Positions 8,627-17,483 of a DNA stretch of 64,000 nucleotides are shown here, piece after piece (within the stretch, counting starts at the first letter, position 1; each line of letters starts with the position of its first letter). Made by a program: the position numbers and the translations under genes. Source of the stretch: Streptomyces sp. NBC_01210 (lineage in GTDB: Bacteria; Actinomycetota; Actinomycetes; Streptomycetales; Streptomycetaceae); contig NZ_CP108549.1 in assembly GCF_036010325.1 (NCBI RefSeq), positions 3,596,001 to 3,660,000 of the forward strand. The letters are read 5' to 3'. Under the pieces are notes generated by a model. The model had not been told where the DNA came from, searched no databases, and saw only the letters and a program-made list of their open reading frames with translations.

Positions 8627-10309
8627 TCACACGTTTGGGGGCGCACCCTCGATCGGGCGTCCGATCACGCCGGGTCGCTTCTGCCACGGCAACGGGCCGC
8701 CGGGCGGGCGGTAATCGACACCGAGCGCGTCAAGGCGCGCGTAGTGGGCGGTCATTCGTCGCTCGAAGTCCGCGAAGTCGCGCTCGGCGGGCGCAGGGAG
8801 TGCGGACCAGGCGACCTCGGCGAAGGCGGCGAGCCGGGGGAAGACCTGGTAGTCGACGCGGGAACGGTCCTGCATCACCTCGGTCCAGACGTTGGCCTGG
8901 GTGCCGAGGATGTGCGCGGCGGCCTCCGGCGACAGGGACGGGGGCACGGGCTCGAAGCGGTAGACGTCCTCGAGGGTGCGTACATAGCCGATGGGCATCG
9001 GCTCGTCGGGGCCGCCGTGCTGGCGGTGGTCCAAGTACACCTGCTGCTCGGGGCACATGACGACGTCGTGTCCTGCTTCCGCCGCGGCGATCCCGCCGGC
9101 GTATCCACGCCATGAGGAGACGGCGGCGCCCGGGGCGAGGCCGCCCTCGAGGATCTCGTCCCAGCCGATGAGACGGCGGCCGCGGTCGGCGAGCCAGCTG
9201 TCGAAGTGCCTGATGAACCAGGACTGGAGCTCGTCCTCGTCGGCCAGGCCGAGTTCCTTGATACGGGCCTGGGCGGCCGGAGAGGCCTTCCACTGGTCCT
9301 TCAGGCACTCGTCGCCGCCGATGTGGATGAAGGTGGCGGGGAAGAGGCCGAGGACCTCCTCGAAGACGCCCTCGTAGAAGCGGAGGGTGTTGTCAGTGGG
9401 GGCGAGTACGTTCGGGTTGATACCCCAGTTGTCCCAGACGGAGAGGGTGGTTGTGTCGATGACGTCGGTGTTGCCCAGTTCCGGATACGCGGCGATGGCG
9501 GCCTGCGAGTGGCCGGGGATGTCGATCTCGGGGACGACGGTGATATGCCGCTCGGCGGCGTACGCGACGATTTCGCGGATGTCGTCCTGGGTGTAGTAAC
9601 CGCCGTGCGGCCTCTCGTCCCAGAGCGCGGAGGCGCGGTGGCCGTATTTGGTGCGTTCCCGCCAGGCACCGACTTCCGTCAGCCTCGGATGGCGCTTGAT
9701 CTCGATGCGCCAGCCCTGGTCGTCGGTGAGGTGGAAGTGGAAGACGTTGAGCTTGTGGGCGGCGAGGAGGTCGAGGTGGCGCAGGACGTCGTCCTTGGGC
9801 AGGAAGTGCCGTGAAACGTCGAGCATGAGGCCGCGCCAGGGGAAGCGGGGGCTGTCCTCGATGACCTGGTGCGGGACACCTCGCCGGGCTTCCGGGTCCG
9901 GGCACGCCCGTCGGTGCGCATCAGGACCGAGGAGTTGACGCAACGTCTGGGCTCCCCAGAACACCCCGGCGGAGCTGCCGCCCACGATCTCGACGGCCGA
10001 CGAGACCGTGAGGCGGTAGGCCTCGGGCGCCAGGGACGGATCGATCAGCAGCGTGATGGTGTGGTCGGCTCCGGCCGCGCCGGGGGGCAGATCGCGGCCG
10101 AGGGCGGTGCCCACGACCGTACGGAGCCAGCGGGCGACGCCCTCCGTGCCGGGAGCCGCGGCGAGTGCGGTACCGGTAGCGAAAACGAAGGGGGTGCGGT
10201 ACGGACCGTCGACAGTCCGCGGCGCCGGAATCAGATCCGTGGAAGTCGGCGTAGAGGTCTCTGTGAAGGTCGATGTGGAGGTCGATGTGGAGCTCTCTGC
10301 GGAGGTCAT
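8627..10309 (-). CDS. cytoplasmic GH20 beta-N-acetylhexosaminidase
   Basis: 560 residues, glycoside hydrolase family 20. The substrate-assisted catalytic Asp333-Glu334 pair sits in HIGGDEC. Other family blocks are LMLDVSRHFL (161-170), FHFHLTDDQGW (190-200) and EIDIPGHSQA (261-270). There is no signal peptide. Instead the protein starts with a Ser/Thr-rich repeat (residues 3-24), so it likely acts inside the cell on imported chitobiose or similar N-acetylhexosaminides, releasing GlcNAc. It follows the second permease gene by only 4 bases, making it the last gene of the ABC importer operon. That context supports the substrate assignment. Confidence 0.92.
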   Translation of the reverse strand: MTSAESSTSTSTSTFTETSTPTSTDLIPAPRTVDGPYRTPFVFATGTALAAAPGTEGVARWLRTVVGTALGRDLPPGAAGADHTITLLIDPSLAPEAYRLTVSSAVEIVGGSSAGVFWGAQTLRQLLGPDAHRRACPDPEARRGVPHQVIEDSPRFPWRGLMLDVSRHFLPKDDVLRHLDLLAAHKLNVFHFHLTDDQGWRIEIKRHPRLTEVGAWRERTKYGHRASALWDERPHGGYYTQDDIREIVAYAAERHITVVPEIDIPGHSQAAIAAYPELGNTDVIDTTTLSVWDNWGINPNVLAPTDNTLRFYEGVFEEVLGLFPATFIHIGGDECLKDQWKASPAAQARIKELGLADEDELQSWFIRHFDSWLADRGRRLIGWDEILEGGLAPGAAVSSWRGYAGGIAAAEAGHDVVMCPEQQVYLDHRQHGGPDEPMPIGYVRTLEDVYRFEPVPPSLSPEAAAHILGTQANVWTEVMQDRSRVDYQVFPRLAAFAEVAWSALPAPAERDFADFERRMTAHYARLDALGVDYRPPGGPLPWQKRPGVIGRPIEGAPPNV

Positions 10310-10313
10310 CGCG

Positions 10314-11153
10314 TCAGTCCTTCACCGCGCCGCCGAGTCCGGAGACCAGACGTCGCTGTACGAGTACGAAGAAGACGAGCACCGGCACGGTCATCACCGT
10401 AGACGCTGCCATGATCCCGCCCCAGTCGTTCTCGTCCGGCTTGAAGAAGACCAGCAGCGCCATCGGCAGCGTCGACTGCGAGGTGTCGCTGATGATGAAG
10501 GACTTGGCGAACAGGAAGTCGTTCCAGGTCGAGATGAACGAGAACACGCTCGTCGCCACCAGCCCCGGGAAAACCAGCGGGAAGAGGATCTGCCACAGGA
10601 AGCGCGTCCGGCTCGCGCCGTCGATGTACGCCGCCTCCTCCAGCGCGTCGGGGACCGCCTTCACAAAGCCGCGCAGCATCCAGATCGCGAACGGCAACGA
10701 GAAGGCGATATGCGGCAGGATCAGCGAGCCGAGGGTGTTCAGCTGACCGAAGTCCCGCATGAGGAAGAACAGCGGGATCGTCAGCGCCTCGATCGGCACC
10801 ATCTGCGCGACCAGGAACATGATCAGCAGGGTGGTGCGGTACGTGAAGCGGAACCGGGTGACCGCCGTCGCCGCCAGGAAGGCGATCAGTGCGGAGACAA
10901 CGACGACCACCCCCGCGACGAGCAGGCTGTTGAGGAAATAACGGCCGAATTCATGCTGTTCGAAGACGCGGCGGAAAGAGTCGAGCGAAGGGGAAAGCGT
11001 CCAGGGCCGTGCCCCGGTCGACTGGATCTCGCCTGCCGGCTTGAGGGCGGAGAGCACCATCCAGTACAGCGGGAAGGCCACGACGACCGCGATGACGAGC
11101 GTGGATGCCTCGGCGGCGAGGCGCCAGGGGCGGTGGATGCGGGGCAGGCTCAC
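10314..11153 (-). CDS. sugar ABC transporter permease (MalG type)
   Basis: 279 residues with a first helix at about 13-35 and six predicted membrane segments. The EAA loop that docks the ATPase reads EEAAYIDGASRTRFLWQILFP. The GTG start (11153) overlaps the stop of the other permease (GTGA); a longer frame upstream is not real. It pairs with the MalF-type permease to form the channel for the lipoprotein-delivered sugar. No ATPase gene is in the operon. In Streptomyces the shared ATPase MsiK usually serves such importers. Confidence 0.9.
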   Translation of the reverse strand: MSLPRIHRPWRLAAEASTLVIAVVVAFPLYWMVLSALKPAGEIQSTGARPWTLSPSLDSFRRVFEQHEFGRYFLNSLLVAGVVVVVSALIAFLAATAVTRFRFTYRTTLLIMFLVAQMVPIEALTIPLFFLMRDFGQLNTLGSLILPHIAFSLPFAIWMLRGFVKAVPDALEEAAYIDGASRTRFLWQILFPLVFPGLVATSVFSFISTWNDFLFAKSFIISDTSQSTLPMALLVFFKPDENDWGGIMAASTVMTVPVLVFFVLVQRRLVSGLGGAVKD

Positions 11154-12859
11154 AGCTCTTCTCCCTGGCGTCGCAGCAGTCGCAGATATACGAGGGTGAC
11201 CGCGAGCAGAATCAGCAGCATCACGACGCCGATCGCCGAGCCCAGGCTGTACTGCGAGGACGCGAAGGCTTTCTGATAGGCGTACACATTGAGCACGAGA
11301 TTCTGTCCGGCGATGCCTCCGCCGTTCGTCATCACATAAATCTGGGTGAAGACCTTGAAGTCCCAGATGATCGACTGGATGGTGACGACGACGAGAATGG
11401 GGCGGAGCATCGGGGCGGTGACGGAGCGCCAGATCCGCCATTGCGAGGCGCCGTCGAGCGAGGCCGCCTCCAGCACCTCGCCGGGGATCGCCTTGATGCC
11501 CGCGTACACCGTCACCATCACGAACGGGAATGAGCACCACACCACTTCGAGGAGCACGAGCGCGAAGGCGCTGTAGCGCCCGTACGTCCACGAGAAGTCG
11601 CCGAGGCCGAGGAGCCGGTTGACGGGTCCGTAATCCGGGTCGAAGAGGAAGACCCAGACCGTGGACCCGGTGATGGCCGGGGTGGCCCATGCGCCGAGCG
11701 CGGCCAGCATCAGCGCGAGGCGGGGCAGGGCCCGTACGCGCGTCAGCAGGACGGCGAGGCCGCAGCCCACGGCGAGCGTGGTGACGACGCAGGAGGCGGC
11801 GAAGACCAGGGTCGCGAGCAGGACCTGCCAGAACTGGCTGTCGGCGAAGAGGGTGCGGTAGTTGCCGAGCCCCTGGAAGGTGGTCGGTTCGCCGCCGCTG
11901 ACCTGGGCCTGGGTGTACTCCAGGAAGGAGATCAGGCCGAGCTGGTAGATGGGGTAGACGAGCAGCCCGCCGAGGACGACGAGCGCGGGCGCGAGGTAGA
12001 GCCACGGCGTCCAGCCCCCACGCCCCTGTCCGCGGACGGGCCCACGGTATGCGCGCGCCTTCCCGGCACCCTGGGCACCCTGCGGGCCGTCCGGGCCGCC
12101 CTTGCGCCCCGAGCCCGTGGGCACCGCGGCTGCGCCGGACCGGCCGGCCGTGGAGGTCCCGACGCGCGGGCCGGGGACGTCTCGGACGCCCGCGCTGTCG
12201 GTGGCGACCGAGGCGTCGGTCGACGCGCCGGCCCCGACTGCGGACGCCGCCGTGCCGGCCGACGCAGCCGACTTGGCGGCAGACGCGGCCGCCCCCGTTG
12301 CCGCGCCCGCCCCGTCGGCAGGCGCAGCGGCCTCGGTCGAAGCGCCCGCAGAGCCGCCGGCCTCGTCGACCACCGCAGGACCACCGCCCGGCCCGCCGGA
12401 CTCGGCGCGCGGGCCGGGGACGTCTCGGACGCCCGCACTGCCGACAGCGAGCAAAGCGTCGTCAACACCCGCCCCACCGGCCGACGCAGCGGCCTCGGTC
12501 GAAGCGCCCATAGAGCCGCCGGCCTCGTCGACCACCGCAGGACCACCGCCCGGCCCGCCGGACTCCGCGCGCGGGCCCGGGATGTCTCGGACGCCCGCAC
12601 TGCCGACAGCGAGCAAAGCGTCGTCAACACCCGCCCCACCGGCCGACGCAGCGGCCTCGGTCGAAGCGCCCGCAGAGCCGTCGGCCTCGTCGACCGCCGC
12701 AGGAGCACCGCCCGGCTCGTCGGACTCGGCGCGCGGGCCCGAGCCATCCGGGACGCCCGCCTCGGCAACAGGCACCGCTGCCCCCTCGCGTGTCCCCGCG
12801 CGGTCCGGGGCGTCCGGGCCGTCCGGGCCGTCCGGACCCGGGTTCGTACCGTTCGTCAT
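11150..12859 (-). CDS. sugar ABC transporter permease (MalF type) with repetitive N-terminal extension
   Basis: 569 residues. The C-terminal 285 or so form a normal MalF/UgpA-type permease: first helix at PWLYLAPALVVLGGLLVYPI, EAA loop at EVLEAASLDGASQWRIW. The N-terminal 270-280 residues are Ala/Gly/Ser/Asp-rich and contain a tandem 54-residue repeat (key pieces DVPGPRAESGG, VVDEAGGS, GASTEAA, DDALLAVGSAGV). Related permeases are about 300 residues, so this extension is unusual. The ATG at 12859 lies 6 bases after the binding-protein stop. A shorter start inside the extension cannot be excluded, but none with a good ribosome site close to the membrane domain stands out. Confidence 0.82.
   Translation of the reverse strand: MTNGTNPGPDGPDGPDAPDRAGTREGAAVPVAEAGVPDGSGPRAESDEPGGAPAAVDEADGSAGASTEAAASAGGAGVDDALLAVGSAGVRDIPGPRAESGGPGGGPAVVDEAGGSMGASTEAAASAGGAGVDDALLAVGSAGVRDVPGPRAESGGPGGGPAVVDEAGGSAGASTEAAAPADGAGAATGAAASAAKSAASAGTAASAVGAGASTDASVATDSAGVRDVPGPRVGTSTAGRSGAAAVPTGSGRKGGPDGPQGAQGAGKARAYRGPVRGQGRGGWTPWLYLAPALVVLGGLLVYPIYQLGLISFLEYTQAQVSGGEPTTFQGLGNYRTLFADSQFWQVLLATLVFAASCVVTTLAVGCGLAVLLTRVRALPRLALMLAALGAWATPAITGSTVWVFLFDPDYGPVNRLLGLGDFSWTYGRYSAFALVLLEVVWCSFPFVMVTVYAGIKAIPGEVLEAASLDGASQWRIWRSVTAPMLRPILVVVTIQSIIWDFKVFTQIYVMTNGGGIAGQNLVLNVYAYQKAFASSQYSLGSAIGVVMLLILLAVTLVYLRLLRRQGEEL
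12361..12767. repeat. 162-bp tandem repeat inside the permease gene
   Basis: CCTCGTCGAC recurs at 12361, 12523 and (one base changed just after) 12685, exactly 162 bases apart. The units span 12361-12522 and 12523-12684, followed by a partial, more diverged third. Because 162 is 54 codons the repeat stays in frame. A weaker related block begins near 12165. The first two units are nearly identical, which suggests recent duplication. Confidence 0.85.
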
Positions 12860-12864
12860 CGCGT

Positions 12865-14169
12865 TCAGCCCGCGGCAGCGAACGCCGCGTCCATCTTCTT
12901 CGCCGCGTCACCCGACGCCGCCGCCACGTCCTTCTTGCCGCTCACGATCTCCTGGAACATCGTCGGCAGCACCAGCGACGCATCGATCTGACCCCAGCCC
13001 GGTGAGGCCGGGACGAACTTGGCTCCCGCGCCCAGGGTCTTGACGAAGGGGTCGACGAACGGCTCCTTCTTCGCCACCTCCGACCGGACATCCGTGTACG
13101 TCGGCAGGAAGCCCATCGCGTCGAACAGCTTGCGCTGCGTCTCCTTGCCCGCGAACTGCTTCATCAGGTCCACCGCCGTCGTGCGGTGCGAACTGCTCTT
13201 CAGTACGCCGATGTTGTTGCCGCCAGCGAAGGCCGGCGCCGTCTCGCCCGCCTTCAGGCCCGGCAGCGGCACCACCGCGTACTTGCCCTTCACCGAGCCC
13301 GCCTCCACCGCCTGGTGGCTGAAGTCGCCGCCGATGGCCATCGCCGCCTTGCCGGAGGCAAAGGCCGTCACAGTCGCGTTGCCACCCATCGAGGCGCACT
13401 TCGCGGCCGGACAGTTGTCGTCGCCGAAGAGCGAGGTGTACGCCGTGATGCCCTTCTGTGCGGCCGGGCTGTTGATGGCCGCCTTGTACGAACCGCCGCT
13501 CTCCTCGGCGAGCTCGCCACCCTGCGCCCAGATGAACGGCATCGCGCCATAGGTGTACGCGCCGCCGACCGCGAGCCCGTACAGCTCCGGCTTCACCTTG
13601 TGGATCTTCTTGGCGGTGGCGATCAGCTCGTCCTGGGTCTTGGGAGCCGCGATACCCAGCTCCTTGAAGACATCGGTGCGGTAGTACAGCGCGCGTACGC
13701 CGACGAAGAGCGGCGCGCCGTAGATCTTGCCGCCGACCGTGACCGACTGCCTGGCGGTCGGGTCGGTGTCCTTGGCCTCGTCCCAGGCGGTGAACTCCGC
13801 GCTGACGTCCGCGAGTCCGCCGTCCTTGACGTATCCGGCCGTGTCGGTGTTGCCGTACTCGATCAGATCCGGCGCGCTCTTCGGGTCGTTGAAGGCGGCC
13901 TTGATCTTCTGGGCGCGGGTCTCGACCGGTATGTACTCGATCTCGACCTTCGTGTCCTTGTGCTCCTTGCCGAACGCGGCGACGGCGGCCTCGACGACCT
14001 GCTCCTTCGGCTTGTTGTTGACCTCCTGGAAGAGCCAGACGCGCAGGGTGCCGGTCTTCTCGTCCTTCTTGGCGCTGTTGTCGGAGGTCTGGGGGGCGCA
14101 GGCGGTGGCGGTGAGGCCCGCCAGCACAAGTGCCGCGGCGGGGGCGGCAATTCGGGCAGACAGCTTCAT
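12865..14169 (-). CDS. sugar ABC transporter substrate-binding lipoprotein
   Basis: 434 residues, family 1 extracellular solute-binding protein. The ATG at 14169 has AGGGGA upstream. The lipoprotein signal ends at LTATAC, so the mature protein would be tethered to the membrane by Cys. It is first in the operon with two permeases and the GH20 hexosaminidase, so its ligand is probably an N-acetylglucosamine-containing oligosaccharide (compare DasA and NgcE of other streptomycetes). The sequence alone does not distinguish the exact sugar. Confidence 0.9.
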   Translation of the reverse strand: MKLSARIAAPAAALVLAGLTATACAPQTSDNSAKKDEKTGTLRVWLFQEVNNKPKEQVVEAAVAAFGKEHKDTKVEIEYIPVETRAQKIKAAFNDPKSAPDLIEYGNTDTAGYVKDGGLADVSAEFTAWDEAKDTDPTARQSVTVGGKIYGAPLFVGVRALYYRTDVFKELGIAAPKTQDELIATAKKIHKVKPELYGLAVGGAYTYGAMPFIWAQGGELAEESGGSYKAAINSPAAQKGITAYTSLFGDDNCPAAKCASMGGNATVTAFASGKAAMAIGGDFSHQAVEAGSVKGKYAVVPLPGLKAGETAPAFAGGNNIGVLKSSSHRTTAVDLMKQFAGKETQRKLFDAMGFLPTYTDVRSEVAKKEPFVDPFVKTLGAGAKFVPASPGWGQIDASLVLPTMFQEIVSGKKDVAAASGDAAKKMDAAFAAAG

Positions 14170-14190
14170 GCGTTGTCCCCTACGAGTAGG

Positions 14191-14209
14191 CGTTGCAACA
14201 TGTGCAACG
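14191..14209. promoter_or_regulatory. inverted-repeat operator upstream of sugar importer operon
   Basis: CGTTGCA-ACATG-TGCAACG, a perfect 7-bp inverted repeat centred at 14200, 31 bases upstream of the binding-protein start. It looks like a LacI- or ROK-type operator and does not match the DasR (dre) consensus. TGCAACG also occurs at about 14304. No regulator gene lies in the operon. Confidence 0.6.
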
Positions 14210-14325
14210 TACGTTTCGTTCTGCACAACACGCAGGAGGCTAGAGCCGGGCAAACAACCGGACAAGAGGTCTCAACCACTCTGTGACCGGCAGCTGCACC
14301 CCGTGCAACGGGAGCACGCACACAA

Positions 14326-14366
14326 ACGGCCCCGGGGTGCGCACGCATGCGCACCCCGGGGGCCGT
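14326..14366 (-). terminator. strong hairpin terminator after DUF3039 gene
   Basis: ACGGCCC-CGGGGTGCGC pairs with GCGCACCCCG-GGGGCCGT with one bulge and a short loop. It lies 24 bases beyond the DUF3039 stop on the minus strand and separates that gene from the importer promoter. Confidence 0.75.
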
Positions 14367-14389
14367 TCACGACGGCAGGACCCGAGGAG

Positions 14390-14677
14390 TTACTTCTTGT
14401 CCTTGCCGCCCTTGTCCTTGTCGCCGCCAGGGCCCATGGACTCGTAGATCTCCTTGCACATCGGGCAGACGGGGTACTTCTTGGGGTCGCGCCCCGGCAC
14501 CCAGACCTTCCCGCACAGTGCCACCACGGGAGTGCCGTCGAGGGCACTCGCCATGATCTTGTCCTTCTGGACGTAATGGGCGAAGCGCTCGTGGTCGCCG
14601 TCGCCGTTCGACACCTGCGGCGTCGGCTCCACGAGGGTTCCCGTGCCTGTCCCGCGCTCGGGCTCAAGAGTGCTCAT
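14390..14677 (-). CDS. DUF3039 family protein
   Basis: 95 residues, actinobacterial DUF3039. Conserved features are the HYVQKDKIMAS segment and a possible metal site formed by LCGK and CPMC, ending in a Lys/Asp/Gly-rich tail. Function unknown. I prefer the ATG at 14677; a TTG three codons upstream is in frame. It stands alone between the UPF0301 gene and a terminator. Confidence 0.85.
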   Translation of the reverse strand: MSTLEPERGTGTGTLVEPTPQVSNGDGDHERFAHYVQKDKIMASALDGTPVVALCGKVWVPGRDPKKYPVCPMCKEIYESMGPGGDKDKGGKDKK

Positions 14678-14788
14678 GAGCTCCAAGGGTACTCACGTCG
14701 AAGCCCCACCGGCCGCCACGGGGCCCCACCCGCGCCCGGGCGCCGTCCACGCGGGAGGTCCCGGGAGGCCGCGACACGTCGCGGGAGG

Positions 14789-15349
14789 TCAGTTGAGCGA
14801 CGGGTCGTCCGGATACGTCGCGAACATCGCCAGTTCGCTGCGCTGCCGCCGCAGCACCGCCCGCCACAGGCTCTCCGGCCGCGGCGACGACACATCACCC
14901 GGCTCCGACTCGACGACGTACCAGGCGCCGCCGTTCAGCTCGTCCTCCAACTGGCCCGGCCCCCACCCTGCGTACCCCGCGAAGATCCGCAGTGAGCCCA
15001 GCGCCGCACCGAGCAGCTCCGGCGGCGTCTCCAGGTCGACCAGACCGATCGCGCCGTACACCCGCCGCCAGCCCAGCGGCCCCTCGTCGCCCGGGATCAC
15101 GGCGACACCGAGCGCGGCGTCGAGCGAGACCGGGCCGCCCTGGAAGACCACGCCGGGCTCACCCGCCAGTGCGGCCCAGGACTCCAGGATGTCGCCGACG
15201 ACCACCGGTGTCGGCCGGTTGAGGACGACGCCGAGCGAGCCCTCGTCGTCGTGGTCGAGCAGCAGAATCACCGCCCGGTCGAAATTCGGGTCCGCGAGGG
15301 CGGGTGTGGCGACAAGTAGCCGCCCTGTGAGCGAGGACACCTCGGTCAT
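14789..15349 (-). CDS. UPF0301/YqgE (AlgH) family protein
   Basis: 186 residues starting at MTEVSSLTGRLLVATP; an ATG three codons upstream (15358) is an alternative. Family hallmarks are PNFDRAVILLLDHD, GVVLNRPTP and FQGGPV near the N-terminus, and GYAGWGPGQLEDEL later. A soluble protein of unknown biochemical role, in the usual streptomycete position next to murA, which is divergently transcribed. Confidence 0.9.
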   Translation of the reverse strand: MTEVSSLTGRLLVATPALADPNFDRAVILLLDHDDEGSLGVVLNRPTPVVVGDILESWAALAGEPGVVFQGGPVSLDAALGVAVIPGDEGPLGWRRVYGAIGLVDLETPPELLGAALGSLRIFAGYAGWGPGQLEDELNGGAWYVVESEPGDVSSPRPESLWRAVLRRQRSELAMFATYPDDPSLN

Positions 15350-15602
15350 GCGAGACATGATCCCGCATCTTCGCCCTCCGCGGGGAGCGCGGGGCACAGT
15401 GTGAGCCGACGCAGCTCAGGGCACGGCGGACGCCACCGACTCCGGAACGCCCAGTGGTGACGCTCCGCACACCCGCGCGGACTGAACGTGTTGTGCCCAA
15501 TTCATTACGTCCCAGGACCGTCCTTGGCCTTACGGGACAGGGGTGTACGCCCCTTACCCTTTTCACTGGCCCCCCGTCCGACCACTCCGGAACGCGAGAT
15601 TC

Positions 15603-16943
15603 ATGACCGGCACAGACGATGTACTGCTTGTCCACGGCGGAACCCCGCTGGAGGGCGAGATCCGCGTTCGCGGCGCGAAGAACCTCGTGCCCAAGGCGAT
15701 GGTCGCCGCCCTGCTCGGCAGTGAGCCGAGCCGGCTGCGCAATGTGCCCGACATCCGTGATGTGCGCGTCGTACGCGGACTGCTGCAGTTGCACGGAGTG
15801 ACGGTCCGGCCCGGCGACGAGCCTGGTGAGCTGGTGCTCGACCCGTCGCACGTCGAGAGCGCGAACGTCGCTGACATCGATGCGCATGCGGGCTCCTCAC
15901 GCATCCCGATCCTGTTCTGCGGCCCGCTGCTGCACCGGCTCGGCCATGCCTTCATCCCGGGCCTGGGCGGCTGCGACATCGGCGGCCGGCCGATCGACTT
16001 CCACTTCGAGGTGCTGCGCCAGTTCGGCGCGACGATCGAGAAGCGTGCGGACGGCCAGTACCTGGAGGCCCCGCAGCGGCTGCGTGGCTGCAAGATCCGC
16101 CTTCCGTACCCGTCGGTCGGCTCGACGGAGCAGGTGCTGCTGACGGCGGTACTGGCGGAGGGCGTCACCGAGCTCTCCAACGCGGCGGTGGAGCCGGAGA
16201 TCGAGGACCTCATCTGCGTACTGCAGAAGATGGGCGCGATCATCTCCATGGACACCGACCGGACCATCCGGATCACCGGTGTCGACAAGCTCGGCGGCTA
16301 CACCCACCGGGCCATCCCGGACCGCCTGGAGGCGGCTTCCTGGGCGTCGGCGGCGCTGGCGACCGAGGGCAACATCTATGTGCGCGGCGCGCAGCAGCGC
16401 TCGATGATGACGTTCCTGAACACGTACCGGAGGGTCGGCGGCGCCTTCGAGATCGACGACGAAGGCATCCGCTTCTGGCACCCGGGCGGCTCGCTCAACG
16501 CGATCGCCCTGGAGACGGACGTACACCCCGGTTTCCAGACCGACTGGCAGCAGCCGCTGGTGGTGGCGCTGACCCAGGCGGCGGGTCTGTCCATCGTCCA
16601 CGAGACGGTGTACGAGTCGCGGCTGGGATTCACCTCCGCGCTCAACCAGATGGGTGCGCACATCCAGCTCTACCGCGAGTGCCTGGGCGGCTCGGACTGC
16701 CGCTTCGGTCAGCGCAACTTCCTGCACTCGGCGGTCGTGTCGGGCCCGACGAAGCTCCAGGGCGCGGACCTGGTCATCCCTGACCTGCGCGGTGGCTTCT
16801 CGTACCTGATCGCGGCGCTGGCGGCACAGGGTACGTCGCGGGTGCACGGTATCGACCTGATCAACCGCGGCTACGAGAACTTCATGGAGAAGCTCGAGAA
16901 GCTGGGCGCGAAGGTCGAACTCCCCGGCGGCGCGCTCATCTGA
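15603..16943 (+). CDS. murA: UDP-N-acetylglucosamine 1-carboxyvinyltransferase
   Basis: 446 residues, EPSP-synthase fold. It catalyses the first committed step of peptidoglycan synthesis, moving enolpyruvate from PEP to UDP-GlcNAc. The catalytic, fosfomycin-reactive Cys124 lies in GLGGCDIGGRPIDFH, and the N-terminal RGAKNLVPKA substrate loop is intact. Length is slightly above the usual 420. The ATG at 15603 is preferred over an upstream start at 15543 that adds non-conserved residues. A perfect hairpin terminator follows, then a partial copy of the gene's own 3' end. Streptomycetes may carry two MurA genes; which paralogue this is cannot be told here. Confidence 0.95.
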   Translation: MTGTDDVLLVHGGTPLEGEIRVRGAKNLVPKAMVAALLGSEPSRLRNVPDIRDVRVVRGLLQLHGVTVRPGDEPGELVLDPSHVESANVADIDAHAGSSRIPILFCGPLLHRLGHAFIPGLGGCDIGGRPIDFHFEVLRQFGATIEKRADGQYLEAPQRLRGCKIRLPYPSVGSTEQVLLTAVLAEGVTELSNAAVEPEIEDLICVLQKMGAIISMDTDRTIRITGVDKLGGYTHRAIPDRLEAASWASAALATEGNIYVRGAQQRSMMTFLNTYRRVGGAFEIDDEGIRFWHPGGSLNAIALETDVHPGFQTDWQQPLVVALTQAAGLSIVHETVYESRLGFTSALNQMGAHIQLYRECLGGSDCRFGQRNFLHSAVVSGPTKLQGADLVIPDLRGGFSYLIAALAAQGTSRVHGIDLINRGYENFMEKLEKLGAKVELPGGALI

Positions 16944-16966
16944 CACCGAGAGACCGAGACGCCGAC

Positions 16967-16991
16967 GACGGCCCCCTGACCGGGGGCCGTC
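16967..16991 (+). terminator. murA terminator
   Basis: GACGGCCCCC and GGGGGCCGTC form a perfect 10-bp stem with a 5-base loop, 23 bases after the murA stop. Confidence 0.8.
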
Positions 16992-17052
16992 CTCGTCTCC
17001 GGACGCGCACCCGTACTGGGGGTCCGGGGGTTATCCCCCGGGACAGCACAGC

Positions 17053-17112
17053 ATGGAGAAGCTCGAGAAGCCGGGCGCGAAGGTCGAACTCCCCGGCGGC
17101 GCGCTCATCTGA
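17053..17112 (+). repeat. duplicated murA 3' end
   Basis: These 60 bases match 16884-16943, the last 19 codons and stop of murA, with a single mismatch (CTGGGC to CCGGGC). The offset is 169 bases. The copy has its own in-frame ATG and TGA but no visible ribosome site, so it is treated as a duplication scar rather than a gene. Confidence 0.85.
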
Positions 17113-17140
17113 CCCCCGGGGGCTTCGCCCCCAGGCCCCC

Positions 17141-17483
17141 GCGCCTCAAACGCCGACGAGCTGAATTGCGACCCCGGATCCTCCAGCCCGCCCGAAGGGC
17201 GTACGGGGGGTCTGGGGGCGCAGCCCCGGTAACGGGGCTCCACGGAACCCCGGAAGGGCCCGTACGCACGCAAAGGGGCCCCGGGCCTCCGCGCCTCAAA
17301 CGCCGGCGGGGCTGGATTTCCGACGCCAGGCCCCGCGCCTCAAACGCCGGCGAGCTGAATTGCGACCCCGGATCCTTCAGCCCGTCCGGCGATTGAGGAC
17401 ACGCCCGAAGGGCGTACGGGGGGTCTGGGGGCGCAGCCCCGGTAACGGGGCTCCACGGGCCCTGGAAGGCCCGTACGCACGCA
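17141..17483. repeat. duplicated Streptomyces-type intergenic repeat block
   Basis: Two copies of a block of about 140 bases. It begins GCGCCTCAAACGCCG and contains GAGCTGAATTGCGACCCCGG, CGAAGGGCGTACGGGGGGTC and GCGCAGCCCCGGTAACGGGG. The copies start at 17141 and 17335, with a third partial start at 17291. This type of GC-rich, partly palindromic filler is common between streptomycete genes. Another member of the type appears at 35496-35602. I see no coding potential. Confidence 0.75.

Noticed and set aside
11154..12005. Upstream extension of the MalG-type permease frame
   Set aside because: Overlaps the other permease out of frame; the GTGA overlap and family length place the start at 11153.
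17053..17112. A second small gene (19 codons) after murA
   Set aside because: Matches the murA tail base for base apart from one change and lacks a ribosome site.
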